Source: Prauserella endophytica
GTDB lineage: Bacteria; Actinomycetota; Actinomycetes; Mycobacteriales; Pseudonocardiaceae
Direction of reading: 5' to 3'
Assembly (NCBI RefSeq): GCF_005146945.1
Contig: NZ_SWMS01000001.1
Coordinates: forward strand, 682,001-746,000
Length of the DNA stretch: 64,000 bases
The position numbers and the translations under genes are program-made. The notes beneath the pieces were generated by a model, which saw only the letters and a program-made list of their open reading frames with translations, ran no database searches and was not told the DNA's origin. Of this stretch, positions 27,196 through 35,928 are shown piece by piece; position 1 is the stretch's first letter, and every line of letters starts with the position of its first letter.

Positions 27196-27279
27196 GGTCC
27201 CGCTGAGTTCAACAGCACGCACGAAGAACGATTCGGCCGCTGCCGTGGTTGACGGCCGACCAGAGGAGAGACGAAGTAG

Positions 27280-28812
27280 ATGACCCGCGCACGCAAGACC
27301 ACGGGGCGCGTCGCCTTCGTGGGCTCGGGCCCCGGCGACGCCGGACTGCTGACCGTCCGTGCCCAGGAGCTGCTCGCGAAGGCCGAGCTCGTGGTGACGG
27401 ACCCGGATGTGCCGGCAGGCGTGCTCGCCTTCGCGGGCCCGGAGGCGGAGGTCCGCCCCGCCGTCGGCGAGCCGGGTGACGTCGCCAAGGACCTGACCAC
27501 CGAGGCGAAGGCGGGCCGCCTCGTGCTGCGCCTCGTCGCCGGTGACCCGCTGACCCAGCCCGCCGTGGTGTCCGAGGTGCAGGCGGTTTCACGCACGAGC
27601 GCCGTGTTCGACGTGGTGCCGGGTGTCTCGCCCGGTGCCGCCGTGCCCGCCTACGCGGGCGTGGCGCTGGGTGGCGCCCACACCGAGGTCGACGTCCGGG
27701 GCGACGTCGACTGGGCCGGGCTCGCCGGCACGCCGGGCACGATCGTGCTGCACGCGACGTCGAGCCACCTCGCCGAGGCGGCCTCCGCGCTGGTCGAGCA
27801 CGGTCTCGCGCCGCAGACCCCGGTGGCCGTGACCTCCAACGGCACCATCAACACCCAGCGCACCGTGGACTCGACGCTCGCGTCGCTGGCCGCGGACGCG
27901 GGTGAGCTCGTCGGCCCGCTCGTGGTGAGCATCGGCTCCGTCGTCGGCAACCGCTCGAAGCTGTCGTGGTGGGAGTCGCGCGCACTGTACGGCTGGAAGG
28001 TGCTCGTGCCGCGCACCAAGGAGCAGGCGGGCGACATGGCCGACCGGCTCCGCAGCCACGGCGCGACGTCGCACGAGGTGCCGACGATCTCGGTGGAGCC
28101 GCCGCGCAGCCCCGCGCAGATGGAGCGCGCGGTGAAGGGCCTCGTCGACGGCCGTTACCAGTGGATCGTGTTCACCTCCACCAACGCGGTGCGCGCGGTG
28201 TGGGAGAAGTTCGCCGAGTTCGGGCTCGACGCCCGCGCGTTCTCCGGCGTGAAGATCGCCTGCGTCGGGGAGTCGACCGCGGAGAAGGTGCGCTCGTTCG
28301 GGATCATCCCCGAGCTGGTGCCCAGCGGTGAGCAGTCGAGCGAGGGCCTGCTCGCGGAGTTCCCGCCGTACGACGACGTGCTCGACCCGGTGGACCGCGT
28401 GCTGCTGCCGCGTGCCGACATCGCCACCGAGACCCTGTCGGCCGGGCTGCGCGACCGCGGCTGGGAGATCGACGACGTGACGGCGTACCGCACCGTGCGT
28501 GCCGCTCCGCCGCCCGCCGAGACCCGCGAGATGATCAAGACCGGCGGTTTCGACGCGGTGTGCTTCACCTCGTCGTCCACGGTCCGCAACCTCGTCGGCA
28601 TCGCGGGCAAGCCGCACGCGCGCACGCTCGTGGCGTGCATCGGCCCGAAGACGGCCGAGACGGCGACGGAGTTCGGCCTGCGCGTGGACGTGCAGCCGGA
28701 GAAGCCAAACGTCATCGAGCTGGTGGACGCGCTCGCCGAGCACGCGGCCAAGCTGCGTGCCGAGGGCGCTCTCCCGCCGCCCCGCAAGGCCAAGCGCGCC
28801 CGCCGCTCCTGA
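27280..28812 (+). CDS. hemD: uroporphyrinogen-III synthase fused to a SUMT-like domain
   Basis: Two-domain protein of 510 residues. Residues about 9-235 resemble uroporphyrinogen-III methyltransferase (FVGSGPGDAGLLTVRA at the N-terminus), but the segment after VAGDP differs strongly from the usual GDPFVFGRGGEE. Residues about 240-500 are the HemD synthase, which closes the tetrapyrrole ring with inversion of ring D (VFTSTNAV, FTSSSTVRNLVG). The synthase half is clearly needed for the hem cluster; the methyltransferase half may be inactive. It is 84 nt behind hemC. A palindrome follows the stop. Confidence 0.9.
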   Translation: MTRARKTTGRVAFVGSGPGDAGLLTVRAQELLAKAELVVTDPDVPAGVLAFAGPEAEVRPAVGEPGDVAKDLTTEAKAGRLVLRLVAGDPLTQPAVVSEVQAVSRTSAVFDVVPGVSPGAAVPAYAGVALGGAHTEVDVRGDVDWAGLAGTPGTIVLHATSSHLAEAASALVEHGLAPQTPVAVTSNGTINTQRTVDSTLASLAADAGELVGPLVVSIGSVVGNRSKLSWWESRALYGWKVLVPRTKEQAGDMADRLRSHGATSHEVPTISVEPPRSPAQMERAVKGLVDGRYQWIVFTSTNAVRAVWEKFAEFGLDARAFSGVKIACVGESTAEKVRSFGIIPELVPSGEQSSEGLLAEFPPYDDVLDPVDRVLLPRADIATETLSAGLRDRGWEIDDVTAYRTVRAAPPPAETREMIKTGGFDAVCFTSSSTVRNLVGIAGKPHARTLVACIGPKTAETATEFGLRVDVQPEKPNVIELVDALAEHAAKLRAEGALPPPRKAKRARRS

Positions 28813-28822
28813 GCGGCCCAAC

Positions 28823-28877
28823 TGCAGTGAAGGCCACCATGCCTGCGTTGAACGCAGTGATGGTGGCCTTCACTGCA
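28823..28877. terminator. 55-nt palindrome between convergent hemD and peptidase genes
   Basis: TGCAGTGAAGGCCACC arm at 28823 and its complement ending at 28877, with three mismatches around a central G. It starts 10 nt behind the hemD stop and ends 13 nt before the opposing M20 stop, which suits a bidirectional terminator. Confidence 0.8.
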
Positions 28878-28890
28878 TCCGGGGTGGGCC

Positions 28891-30009
28891 TCAGGTGCCG
28901 CACCAGGCGACGGCCACCCGCTCCAGGATCGCCACCGATTCGACGAGCTTCCTGATCGACACCCATTCGTCGGTCACGTGGGCCTGCTCGGCCTCGCCGG
29001 GGCCGCAGATCACCGTCGGCACCAGCCCGAACGCCGGCGTCAGCACCGAGGCGTCCGTGAAGTAGGTCGCCGCGCGCGGCGTCCCGTCGCCGTGGCCGGT
29101 GATCTCCCGCGCGATCTCGGCGACCGACGCCGCCCACGCGTCACCCGGCTCCGTCCACACCGGCGGCAGGTCCACGAGCGGGGCCAGGCGCACCTCGTCA
29201 CCCGCCCGCTCGGCGAGACTCGCCAGCACGTCGCCGTGGTCCTGGCCGGCCACGGTGCGCACGTCCACGGTCGCCTCCGCGCTGTCGGGCACCGAGTTGG
29301 TGTTGAGCCCGCCGTGGAACGTCCCCACGTTCAGCGTCGGCCCGCCCATCACCGGATGCGGCCGCGCGTCGAAGGCGTAGGACTCCAGCCGCGTCACGGC
29401 CCGCGCGAGCTTGTAGACCGCGTTGTCGCCGAGGTGCGGCATCGAGCCGTGCGCCGTCACCCCGGCCGTCCTCGCCGACAGCCACAGCGCGCCCTTGTGG
29501 CCGTGGAAGACGGCGTTGCCGGTCGGCTCGGTGATCACGAGCGGTCCGCTTGGCCGTCCCGCCAGCCGCTCCGCGGCCAGCCGGGCACCGGCCGAACCGG
29601 TCTCCTCGGCGGCCGTCAGCACCAGCCGCAGGCCCGCCCGGCTCGGCCGGAGAGCGGCGATCTTCGTCGCGGCTGCGACGATCGCGGCCACCCCTCCCTT
29701 CATGTCGCTCGTGCCCCTGCCGTGCAGACGGTCGCCGTCGGGCTCGGCGTGGAACGGGTCGTGTTGCCACGACGCCGCGCCGAGCTGCACCGTGTCGACG
29801 TGGCCGGACAGGCACAGCGGCGGCTGGTCGAGCCCGGTGTGCCACTCCGCGATGAGCGTGCCCCGGCCCGGCTCGTGCTCGGCGACGTCCACGGTGAAGC
29901 CCGCCTTCTCCAGCAGCGGAGCCACCACGGCCAGCGCGGTGCTCTCGGCGTGGCCGATCGTGTCGACCGCCACGAGTTCCCTGGTGAGGTTCAGTACGTC
30001 GGCGCTCAT
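28891..30009 (-). CDS. M20 family metallopeptidase (ArgE/DapE-like)
   Basis: Zinc-dependent amidohydrolase/peptidase of 372 residues, cytoplasmic. Metal ligands and catalytic residues are recognisable: His70 and Asp72 in SGHVDTV, Asp102 in GTSDMKGG, and the catalytic Glu pair at 135-136 (TAAEETGSA). The lid/dimerisation domain lies at about 175-285. DapE, ArgE or other amide substrates cannot be told apart. Convergent with hemD. A TAGTCT box 6 nt before the ATG suggests a leaderless transcript. Confidence 0.87.
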   Translation of the reverse strand: MSADVLNLTRELVAVDTIGHAESTALAVVAPLLEKAGFTVDVAEHEPGRGTLIAEWHTGLDQPPLCLSGHVDTVQLGAASWQHDPFHAEPDGDRLHGRGTSDMKGGVAAIVAAATKIAALRPSRAGLRLVLTAAEETGSAGARLAAERLAGRPSGPLVITEPTGNAVFHGHKGALWLSARTAGVTAHGSMPHLGDNAVYKLARAVTRLESYAFDARPHPVMGGPTLNVGTFHGGLNTNSVPDSAEATVDVRTVAGQDHGDVLASLAERAGDEVRLAPLVDLPPVWTEPGDAWAASVAEIAREITGHGDGTPRAATYFTDASVLTPAFGLVPTVICGPGEAEQAHVTDEWVSIRKLVESVAILERVAVAWCGT

Positions 30010-30015
30010 CGGGCC

Positions 30016-30021
30016 AGACTA
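30016..30021 (-). promoter_or_regulatory. -10 box for leaderless M20 peptidase gene
   Basis: TAGTCT on the minus strand lies 6 nt before the ATG at 30009, with no ribosome-binding sequence in between. Confidence 0.5.
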
Positions 30022-30073
30022 GGGCCGATCGCCGCCTTGCGGGGCCGTTGCGGGGCCGGTTGGCTCAGCGACC

Positions 30074-31003
30074 ATGACGCCGATCATCCTCGACTGCGAC
30101 CCAGGGCACGACGACGCGATCGCGATCATGCTGGCCGCGGGTGACCCGGCGCTGGAGCTGCTCGCGATCACGACGGTCGGCGGCAACCAGACGCTGGAGA
30201 AGACCACGCTGAACGCGCTGCGCGTGTGCACGATCGCCGGGATCACCGACGTGCCCGTCGCCGCCGGGTGCCCGCGCCCGCTGACCCGGCCGCTGCGGAT
30301 CGCCGACGACGTGCACGGCGAGTCCGGGCTGGACGGGCCGACGTTCGGTGACCCCTCGGTGCGGGTGAGCGGCGAGCACGCCGTGGAGCTGATGCACCGG
30401 ATACTGACCACGCACCCCGAGCCGGTGACGATCGTGCCGACCGGCCCGCTCACCAACGTCGCGCTGTTGCTCACGCGGTACCCGGAGGACGCGGAGCGCA
30501 TCCGTGAGGTCGTGTTGATGGGCGGCTCGGCCGAACGCGGCAACGTGACGCCCTACGCAGAGGCGAACGTCTACGTGGACCCGGAGGCGGCGGCGATCGT
30601 GTTCGCCGCCGAGGTGCCGGTGACGATGTGTGGGCTGAACGTCACGCACCAGGCGCTGGTGACGCGCGAGGTGGTGGCCCGCTTCGAGGGGCTCGGCGGC
30701 GCGCTGGGGCGGACGTGCGTGGAGCTGATGACGTTCTTCGGCTCGACGTACCGGCGGCTGTTCGGCTTCGAGGCGCCGCCGCTGCACGACCCGGTGGCGG
30801 TGGCGCGGGCGCTCGACCCTGCGCTGGTGGAGTGCGTGGACGCGCACGTGGCCGTGGAGCTGCACGGCGAGTTCACGCGCGGGGCGACGGTGGTGGACCT
30901 ACACGGCTACCTGGGCGAACCCCCGAACGCGAAGGTCGCCGTGACCCTCGACGCGGACCCCTTCTGGGACCGCGTCCTCGCCGCCGTCGCCCGCCTCGCC
31001 TGA
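30074..31003 (+). CDS. inosine-uridine-preferring-type nucleoside hydrolase
   Basis: Cleaves the N-glycosidic bond of ribonucleosides for nucleobase salvage; 309 residues. The calcium-binding N-terminal DCDPGHDDA motif (Asp7, Asp9, Asp13, Asp14) is intact. [10 protein letters not shown] and the active-site region PLHDPVAVA are present. It is an insert in the hem gene order with no evident link to heme synthesis. A divergent 64-nt region separates it from the M20 peptidase. A palindrome lies directly behind its stop. Confidence 0.92.
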   Translation: MTPIILDCDPGHDDAIAIMLAAGDPALELLAITTVGGNQTLEKTTLNALRVCTIAGITDVPVAAGCPRPLTRPLRIADDVHGESGLDGPTFGDPSVRVSGEHAVELMHRILTTHPEPVTIVPTGPLTNVALLLTRYPEDAERIREVVLMGGSAERGNVTPYAEANVYVDPEAAAIVFAAEVPVTMCGLNVTHQALVTREVVARFEGLGGALGRTCVELMTFFGSTYRRLFGFEAPPLHDPVAVARALDPALVECVDAHVAVELHGEFTRGATVVDLHGYLGEPPNAKVAVTLDADPFWDRVLAAVARLA

Positions 31004-31004
31004 C

Positions 31005-31059
31005 CGCAGTGAAGGCCACCTTCACTGCGTTGAACGCAGGCAGGGTGGCCTTCACTGCA
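31005..31059. repeat. 55-nt interspersed palindrome before hemB
   Basis: The same 27-1-27 layout as the copy at 23798: CGCAGTGAAGGCCACC at 31005 and GGTGGCCTTCACTGC near 31044-31058, with a few arm mismatches. It begins 1 nt behind the nucleoside hydrolase stop and ends 13 nt before the hemB -10 box. Confidence 0.85.
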
Positions 31060-31072
31060 GATCGTGGCGGAG

Positions 31073-31078
31073 TAGCGT
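31073..31078 (+). promoter_or_regulatory. -10 box for leaderless hemB
   Basis: TAGCGT lies 7 nt before GTG 31086. This favours 31086, which gives the family-typical [11 protein letters not shown], over the GTG at 31077. Confidence 0.5.
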
Positions 31079-31085
31079 GTGCGGG

Positions 31086-32057
31086 GTGTTTCCTGAGCAT
31101 CGGCCTCGCCGGTTGCGGGGTACGGCGGCCATGCGGCGCCTGGTCAGCGAGACCACGCTGCGGCCACGTCAGCTGATCCTGCCCATGTTCGTCGCGGAGG
31201 GCGCCGACTCGCCGCGCCCCATCAGCAGCATGCCGGGCGTCGTCCAGCACAGCAGGGACTCCCTGCGCAAGGCCGCCGTCGAGGCGGTGCGCGCCGGGGT
31301 CGGCGGGCTGATGCTGTTCGGCGTTCCGAAGGTCCACGACGCCGTCGGCTCCGGTGCCACCGACGAGAACGGCGTGCTCAACGTCGCGCTGCGAGACCTG
31401 CGCGCCGAGCTCGGTGACGACACCGTGCTGATGGCCGACACGTGCCTCGACGAGTTCACCGACCACGGCCACTGCGGCGTGCTCGACGAGGCGGGCGCCG
31501 TCGACAACGACGCCACGCTCGAGCGCTACGCCGAGATGGCGATCGCGCAGGCGAAGGCGGGCGCCCACGTGCTCGGTCCCAGCGGCATGATGGACGGCCA
31601 GGTCGGTGTGATCCGCAGGGCGCTCGACGACGCCGGCTACGCCGACACCGGCATCCTCGCCTACTCGGCCAAGTACGCCAGCGCGTTCTACGGCCCCTTC
31701 CGTGAGGCTGTCGACTCGCAGCTCAAGGGCGACCGCAAGACCTACCAGCAGGACCCTGGCAACGCCCGCGAGGCGCTGCGCGAGATCGAGCTCGACCTCG
31801 CCGAGGGCGCCGACGCGATCATGGTCAAGCCCGCGCTGTCCTATCTGGACGTGATCAAGGCGGCCGCGGAGCTGTCGCCGGTGCCGGTGGCCGCGTACAA
31901 CATCTCCGGCGAGTACTCGATGATCGAGGCGGCCGCCGCCAACGGCTGGCTCGACCGGCGGCGCACGATCCTCGAGGTGCTGACCTCGATCCGCCGCGCG
32001 GGCGCCGACATGGTGCTCACGTACTGGGCGGCCGAGGCCGCGACCTGGCTGGACTAA
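31086..32057 (+). CDS. hemB: delta-aminolevulinic acid dehydratase (porphobilinogen synthase)
   Basis: Condenses two 5-aminolevulinate molecules to porphobilinogen; 323 residues. Schiff-base lysines are in [15 protein letters not shown] and [12 protein letters not shown]. The metal site is unusual: [14 protein letters not shown] keeps the first and third cysteines of the zinc type but has Asp, as in magnesium types, at the second. The start at GTG 31086 gives the usual FPEHRPRR beginning; GTG 31077 would add three residues. It leads a run of three membrane-protein genes and hemL. Confidence 0.95.
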   Translation: MFPEHRPRRLRGTAAMRRLVSETTLRPRQLILPMFVAEGADSPRPISSMPGVVQHSRDSLRKAAVEAVRAGVGGLMLFGVPKVHDAVGSGATDENGVLNVALRDLRAELGDDTVLMADTCLDEFTDHGHCGVLDEAGAVDNDATLERYAEMAIAQAKAGAHVLGPSGMMDGQVGVIRRALDDAGYADTGILAYSAKYASAFYGPFREAVDSQLKGDRKTYQQDPGNAREALREIELDLAEGADAIMVKPALSYLDVIKAAAELSPVPVAAYNISGEYSMIEAAAANGWLDRRRTILEVLTSIRRAGADMVLTYWAAEAATWLD

Positions 32058-32060
32058 GGT
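32055..32060 (+). promoter_or_regulatory. -10 box overlapping hemB stop codon
   Basis: TAAGGT begins with the TAA stop of hemB and lies 8 nt before GTG 32069. Confidence 0.4.
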
Positions 32061-32068
32061 CTGCAGGC

Positions 32069-32587
32069 GTGACCGACTCAGACGAAACGGACGACCAGCG
32101 GCGCAAGAAGGGCCTGCCGCCCGCGCCCCGCTTCAGCGGCGAGGACCGGGAGCCCGTCAACCCGCCGACGCCGATCAAGGTGTCGTTCGTGCTGTGGCTG
32201 CTGTCCGGGCTCGTCCTGATCGCCGGCTTCGGGCTGACGCTCACGGCGAAGCAGGACATCATCGACCGGCTCGTCGAGATGAACAACGACCCGCGCATCT
32301 CCGAGGAGCAGCTTGCCTCGGGCGCCACTTCGCTGCTGTGGACGCTGTTCGTCGGCGCGATCGTGTTCGCGGTGCTCTTCGCGCTCTTCGCCTGGAAGGC
32401 CCGCGAGGGCACCCGCTCGGCGCGCACGATCCTCACCGTGCTGGCCGCGGTGTCGCTGATCTTCCAGATGGTGCTGTTCTCCAACATCATCACGCTCGCC
32501 TCGGCGCTCGTCTCGATCGTCGCCGTGGCGATCATGTACCTGCCGAGCGTGCAGGACTACTTCCCCAAGGTGCCCAAGACACTGTGA
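32069..32587 (+). CDS. four-helix membrane protein, function unknown
   Basis: Protein of 172 residues with a charged 35-residue N-terminal tail and four membrane segments (about 37-57, 88-108, 117-137, 139-157). It has no catalytic motif I recognise. It sits between hemB and hemL, where mycobacteria also have small membrane proteins (Rv0513/Rv0514 region). Its stop overlaps the next start (GTGA), so the set is coupled. A role in heme transport or export would be speculation. Confidence 0.75.
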   Translation: MTDSDETDDQRRKKGLPPAPRFSGEDREPVNPPTPIKVSFVLWLLSGLVLIAGFGLTLTAKQDIIDRLVEMNNDPRISEEQLASGATSLLWTLFVGAIVFAVLFALFAWKAREGTRSARTILTVLAAVSLIFQMVLFSNIITLASALVSIVAVAIMYLPSVQDYFPKVPKTL

Positions 32588-33024
32588 CGACGGAGCTGTA
32601 CTCCGAGCGCGGCGCGAGCGGCTGGCCCCTGGTGTGGGGGCCGCTGTTCGCGGTGCTCGGGTTTCTCTCCGAGCTGATCATCGGCGACCGCCCGCACACC
32701 CTCATGTGGATCGTCACCGGGCTCGGCCTGCTGTGGCTCACGGCGGTGTGGGTGTACGCGCGGCGCCGGTTCCTGGCCGTCAGGCTCACTTCGACGCACC
32801 TGACGCAGGGCCGGGAGCACCTGAGGATCGCCGACATCGCGTCGCTGCCGGACGAGGAGGCCAAGCCGGGCACGCGGGTGCTCGGCGGCGGGCTGAGCGT
32901 GCCGCGCAAGTACGCCGAGGTGCCGGTGAGGCTCAAGGACGGCACCAGGGTGCTGGCCTGGGCGAGTGACGAGGAGGCGTTTCGCGACGCCCTGCGCGAG
33001 GCCGTGAAAGACTGCACGCCGTGA
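32584..33024 (+). CDS. two-helix membrane protein with soluble C-terminal domain
   Basis: Protein of 146 residues, function unknown. Two membrane helices (about 15-33 and 38-58) are followed by a soluble part with VRLTSTHLTQGREHLRIADIASLPDEE and a small beta-rich region (VPVRLKDGTRVLAWASDEEAFRDALRE) that resembles a PH-like membrane-associated fold. GTG overlaps the previous stop, and its own stop overlaps the next start, so three membrane genes are translated in series. Confidence 0.72.
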   Translation: MTTELYSERGASGWPLVWGPLFAVLGFLSELIIGDRPHTLMWIVTGLGLLWLTAVWVYARRRFLAVRLTSTHLTQGREHLRIADIASLPDEEAKPGTRVLGGGLSVPRKYAEVPVRLKDGTRVLAWASDEEAFRDALREAVKDCTP

Positions 33025-33368
33025 GCGACGTCGTCTGGCCAGCGGTACCCGGTTACTCCACCGAGCGGCTCCACCAGCCGTGGCGGCTGTTCGTCGCCGC
33101 GTGTGAGGTCGTGGTGGCCGCCGTGGCTGTCTGGGTCGCGTTCCTCGCCTGGGACAACTCGCTCACCACCGTCACCGTCCGCCTCGACGACGGCACCGAG
33201 CTCGTCTCCCGCGTCTACGCGGGCAACTGGATCGCGCTCGCCATCGGACTCGGCGGGCTGGCCGGGATCCTGGTGGTCGACGCGATCCGGCAGGCACTGC
33301 TCGGCGTGCGCACGCGCAGGCGCAGGTACCGCAAGTCACGCGACAACGGGCAGGTCGCCGAAGGCTGA
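33021..33368 (+). CDS. small two-helix membrane protein
   Basis: Protein of 115 residues with membrane helices at about 22-44 and 68-90, separated by a short beta-hairpin-like loop (VTVRLDDGTELVSRVYAG), and a basic C-terminal tail (RTRRRRYRKSR) likely facing the cytoplasm. No known domain recognised. It ends 24 nt before hemL and is the last of three coupled membrane genes. Confidence 0.72.
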   Translation: MSDVVWPAVPGYSTERLHQPWRLFVAACEVVVAAVAVWVAFLAWDNSLTTVTVRLDDGTELVSRVYAGNWIALAIGLGGLAGILVVDAIRQALLGVRTRRRRYRKSRDNGQVAEG

Positions 33369-33376
33369 CCCGGCTT

Positions 33377-33389
33377 TGCCAGACTGGCA
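33377..33389. promoter_or_regulatory. short inverted repeat at the hemL start
   Basis: TGCCAG-A-CTGGCA, two 6-bp arms around one base, immediately before the hemL GTG (33393). A weak -10-like CAGACT (33380-33385) lies within it. It could be an operator or the promoter of hemL; the assignment is open. Confidence 0.3.
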
Positions 33390-33392
33390 GGC

Positions 33393-34694
33393 GTGACAGG
33401 AGTCGAGCAGAGCAAGTCCTGGTTCGAACGCGCCGCCTCGGCCACGCCCGGCGGGGTCAACTCGCCGGTTCGCGCTTTCGCCGCGGTGGGCGGCACGCCC
33501 CGCTTCATGGTGCGCGGCGAGGGCCCGCACCTGTGGGACGCCGACGGCAACCGCTACGTCGACCTGGTGTCGTCGTGGGGGCCGATGATCCTCGGTCACG
33601 CCCACCCCGACGTCGTCGGCGCGGCCCGCGACGCCGCGTCGTCCGGTCTCTCCTTCGGCACGCCCACCACCGGTGAGGTCGAGCTCGCGGAGGAGATCAT
33701 TCGCCGGGTCGGGCCGGTCGAGCAGGTGCGCCTCGTCAACTCCGGCACCGAGGCGACGATGAGCGCCATCCGGCTGGCCCGCGGCTTCACCGGCCGCGCC
33801 AAGATCATCAAGTTCGCCGGCTGCTACCACGGCCACGTCGACGCGCTGCTCGCGCAGGCGGGCTCCGGTGTGGCGACGCTCGGCCTGCCGACCTCGCCCG
33901 GCGTCACCGGCGCGCAGGCGGCCGACACGATCGTGCTGCCCTACAACGACATCGAGGCCGTGCGGAAGTCCTTCGCCGAGAACCCGGACTCGGTCGCCGC
34001 CGTGATCACCGAGGCCGCCGCGGGCAACATGGGCGCCGTCGCCCCGCGCGAAGGGTTCAACGCCGCCCTGCGTGAGCTGGCCCACGAGAACGGCGCGCTG
34101 CTGATCATGGACGAGGTCATGACGGGCTTCCGGGTCTCGGCCGCGGGCTGGTACGGCCTCGACGGCGTGGCGGGCGACCTCTACACGTTCGGCAAGGTCA
34201 TGTCCGGCGGGCTGCCGGCGGCCGCGTTCGGCGGGCGCGCCGACGTGATGGCCAAGCTCGCCCCGAGCGGCCCCGTCTACCAGGCGGGCACGCTCTCCGG
34301 CAACCCCGTCGCGGTCGCCGCGGGGCTCGCCACGCTGCGGGCAGCCGACGAGAACGTCTACCGGGCGCTCGACGCCAACGCGCGCAGGCTCGGCGACCTC
34401 TTCGGCCGGGCGCTCACGGCCGAGGGCGTGCCGCACACCGTGGCCTACGCGGGCAACCTGGTGAGCGTGTTCTTCACCGAGCAGCCGGTGCACGACTACG
34501 CGGGCGCCGCGGCGGCGGAGACCTGGCGGTTCGCGCCGTTCTTCCACGCGCTGCTCGACGGGGGCGTTTACGCGCCGCCGAGCGCGTTCGAGGCGTGGTT
34601 CGTCAACGCCGCCATGGACGACGCCGCGTTCGAGGTGATCGAGACCGCCCTGAAGCAGGCGGCGCGCGCGGCCGCGGCGGCGGAGCGCCCATGA
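33393..34694 (+). CDS. hemL: glutamate-1-semialdehyde 2,1-aminomutase
   Basis: PLP enzyme converting glutamate-1-semialdehyde to 5-aminolevulinate, the step after HemA; 433 residues. The PLP-binding lysine is Lys268 in [14 protein letters not shown]. Other marks are [28 protein letters not shown] and [11 protein letters not shown]. It is a class III aminotransferase fold. The start is GTG. Its stop overlaps the next gene (ATGA). Confidence 0.96.
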   Translation: MTGVEQSKSWFERAASATPGGVNSPVRAFAAVGGTPRFMVRGEGPHLWDADGNRYVDLVSSWGPMILGHAHPDVVGAARDAASSGLSFGTPTTGEVELAEEIIRRVGPVEQVRLVNSGTEATMSAIRLARGFTGRAKIIKFAGCYHGHVDALLAQAGSGVATLGLPTSPGVTGAQAADTIVLPYNDIEAVRKSFAENPDSVAAVITEAAAGNMGAVAPREGFNAALRELAHENGALLIMDEVMTGFRVSAAGWYGLDGVAGDLYTFGKVMSGGLPAAAFGGRADVMAKLAPSGPVYQAGTLSGNPVAVAAGLATLRAADENVYRALDANARRLGDLFGRALTAEGVPHTVAYAGNLVSVFFTEQPVHDYAGAAAAETWRFAPFFHALLDGGVYAPPSAFEAWFVNAAMDDAAFEVIETALKQAARAAAAAERP

Positions 34695-35323
34695 GCAAGC
34701 AGACGCTGGTGCACCTGCTACGCCACGGCGAGGTGCACAACCCCGACGGCGTGCTCTACGGCCGGATGCCCGGGTTCGTGCTCTCGGAGCGGGGCCGGCA
34801 GCAGGCGCTGACCGTGGCCGAGGCGCTGGCCGGGCACGGGCTGGTGCACGTCGTGGCCTCTCCGTTGGAGCGCGCGCAGGAGACCGCGGCGCCGATCGCG
34901 GCAGCGCACCGGCTCGACATCGCCACCGACGAGCGGCTGATCGAGGCCGGGAACCGGTTCGAGGGCCTCAAGGTCGGCGTCGGCGACGGGGCGCTGCGCC
35001 AGCCCAGGCACTGGGGCAAGCTGCGCAACCCGCTCGTGCCGTCGTGGGGCGAGCCCTACGTGGAGATCGCCCACCGCATGCTCGGCGCCGTGTACCGGGC
35101 CCGCGCGCAGGCCGAGGGCTACGAGGCGCTGTGCGTGTCGCACCAGCTGCCGATCTGGACGCTGCGCCGGTTCCTCGAGGGCAAGCGGCTCTGGCACGAC
35201 CCACGCAGGCGACAGTGCTCGCTCGCGTCGCTGACCACGCTCGTCTTCACCGGCGAGGAGCTCACCGACATCGTCTACAGCGAGCCCGCTGGCTCCACGG
35301 ATCCCACGGTGACCGGCGCATGA
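34691..35323 (+). CDS. histidine phosphatase family protein
   Basis: Phosphoglycerate-mutase-like phosphatase of 210 residues. The phosphohistidine motif is LLRHGE (His12) and the second histidine lies in [11 protein letters not shown]. It is one of two RHG-family proteins here but far from GpmA in sequence, and is unlikely to be glycolytic. It corresponds to mycobacterial Rv0525. It is translationally coupled to hemL at its start and overlaps the TlpA-like gene at its end by 4 nt, linking the heme and cytochrome c assembly groups in one transcript. Confidence 0.85.
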   Translation: MSKQTLVHLLRHGEVHNPDGVLYGRMPGFVLSERGRQQALTVAEALAGHGLVHVVASPLERAQETAAPIAAAHRLDIATDERLIEAGNRFEGLKVGVGDGALRQPRHWGKLRNPLVPSWGEPYVEIAHRMLGAVYRARAQAEGYEALCVSHQLPIWTLRRFLEGKRLWHDPRRRQCSLASLTTLVFTGEELTDIVYSEPAGSTDPTVTGA

Positions 35324-35928
35324 GACGGGCACTGGCACTCCTGCTCGCGGCGGCGCTCGTCCTCGCGGGCTGCACCACGGGCGACGACGCCGTCTCGCGC
35401 GGCACGAGCTTCGAGTTCGTCGCGCCCGGAGGCAAGACCGACATCTTCTACGAGGGCGCCGATCGCCAGCCGGTGCCCGAAGTCTCGGGCGAGGACCTGT
35501 TCGACGAGAACAAGGAACTGTCCATTCGCAACTACCGCGGCAAGGTCGTGGTGCTCAACGTCTGGGGCCAGTGGTGTGGGCCGTGCCGCACCGAGGCCCC
35601 CGAGATGCAGCGGGTGCAGGACGAGCTCGGCGACAAGGTGCAGGTGCTCGGCATCGACGTCCGCGACCCGGACCGCTCCGCGCCGCAGGACTTCATGCGC
35701 AACCGGCAGTTGACCTACCCGTCGATCTACGACCCGTCGGGCAGGTCCCTGCTGCAGTTCTCCGGCTACCCACGCAACGTGGTGCCCTCGACGATCATCG
35801 TGGACCAGCAGCAGCGCGTGGCCGCGATCTTCCTACGCGACCTCCTCGCGACCGACGTGATTCCCGTGGTGAACCGGCTTGCCGCCGAGGGCGGCCAGGC
35901 GCCAGGCGTCGAGCAGCCGGGCGGCTGA
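35320..35928 (+). CDS. TlpA/ResA-like thioredoxin lipoprotein
   Basis: Extracytoplasmic thiol-disulfide protein of 202 residues. The lipobox LVLAGC places the lipidated cysteine at 18. The thioredoxin motif is Cys86-Gly-Pro-Cys89 in WGQWCGPC, and the cis-proline region is VVPSTIIVD. It would keep apocytochrome c thiols reduced for heme attachment by the ResB/CcsA pair, taking electrons from CcdA. The last 96 nt overlap the 3' end of the opposing gene, an unusually large tail-to-tail overlap. Confidence 0.9.
   Translation: MRRALALLLAAALVLAGCTTGDDAVSRGTSFEFVAPGGKTDIFYEGADRQPVPEVSGEDLFDENKELSIRNYRGKVVVLNVWGQWCGPCRTEAPEMQRVQDELGDKVQVLGIDVRDPDRSAPQDFMRNRQLTYPSIYDPSGRSLLQFSGYPRNVVPSTIIVDQQQRVAAIFLRDLLATDVIPVVNRLAAEGGQAPGVEQPGG

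Noticed and set aside
24046-28812. Riboswitch or attenuator in the rex-hem leader
   Set aside because: The 85-nt leader shows a promoter, an operator and a ribosome site, but no recognisable aptamer or leader peptide.
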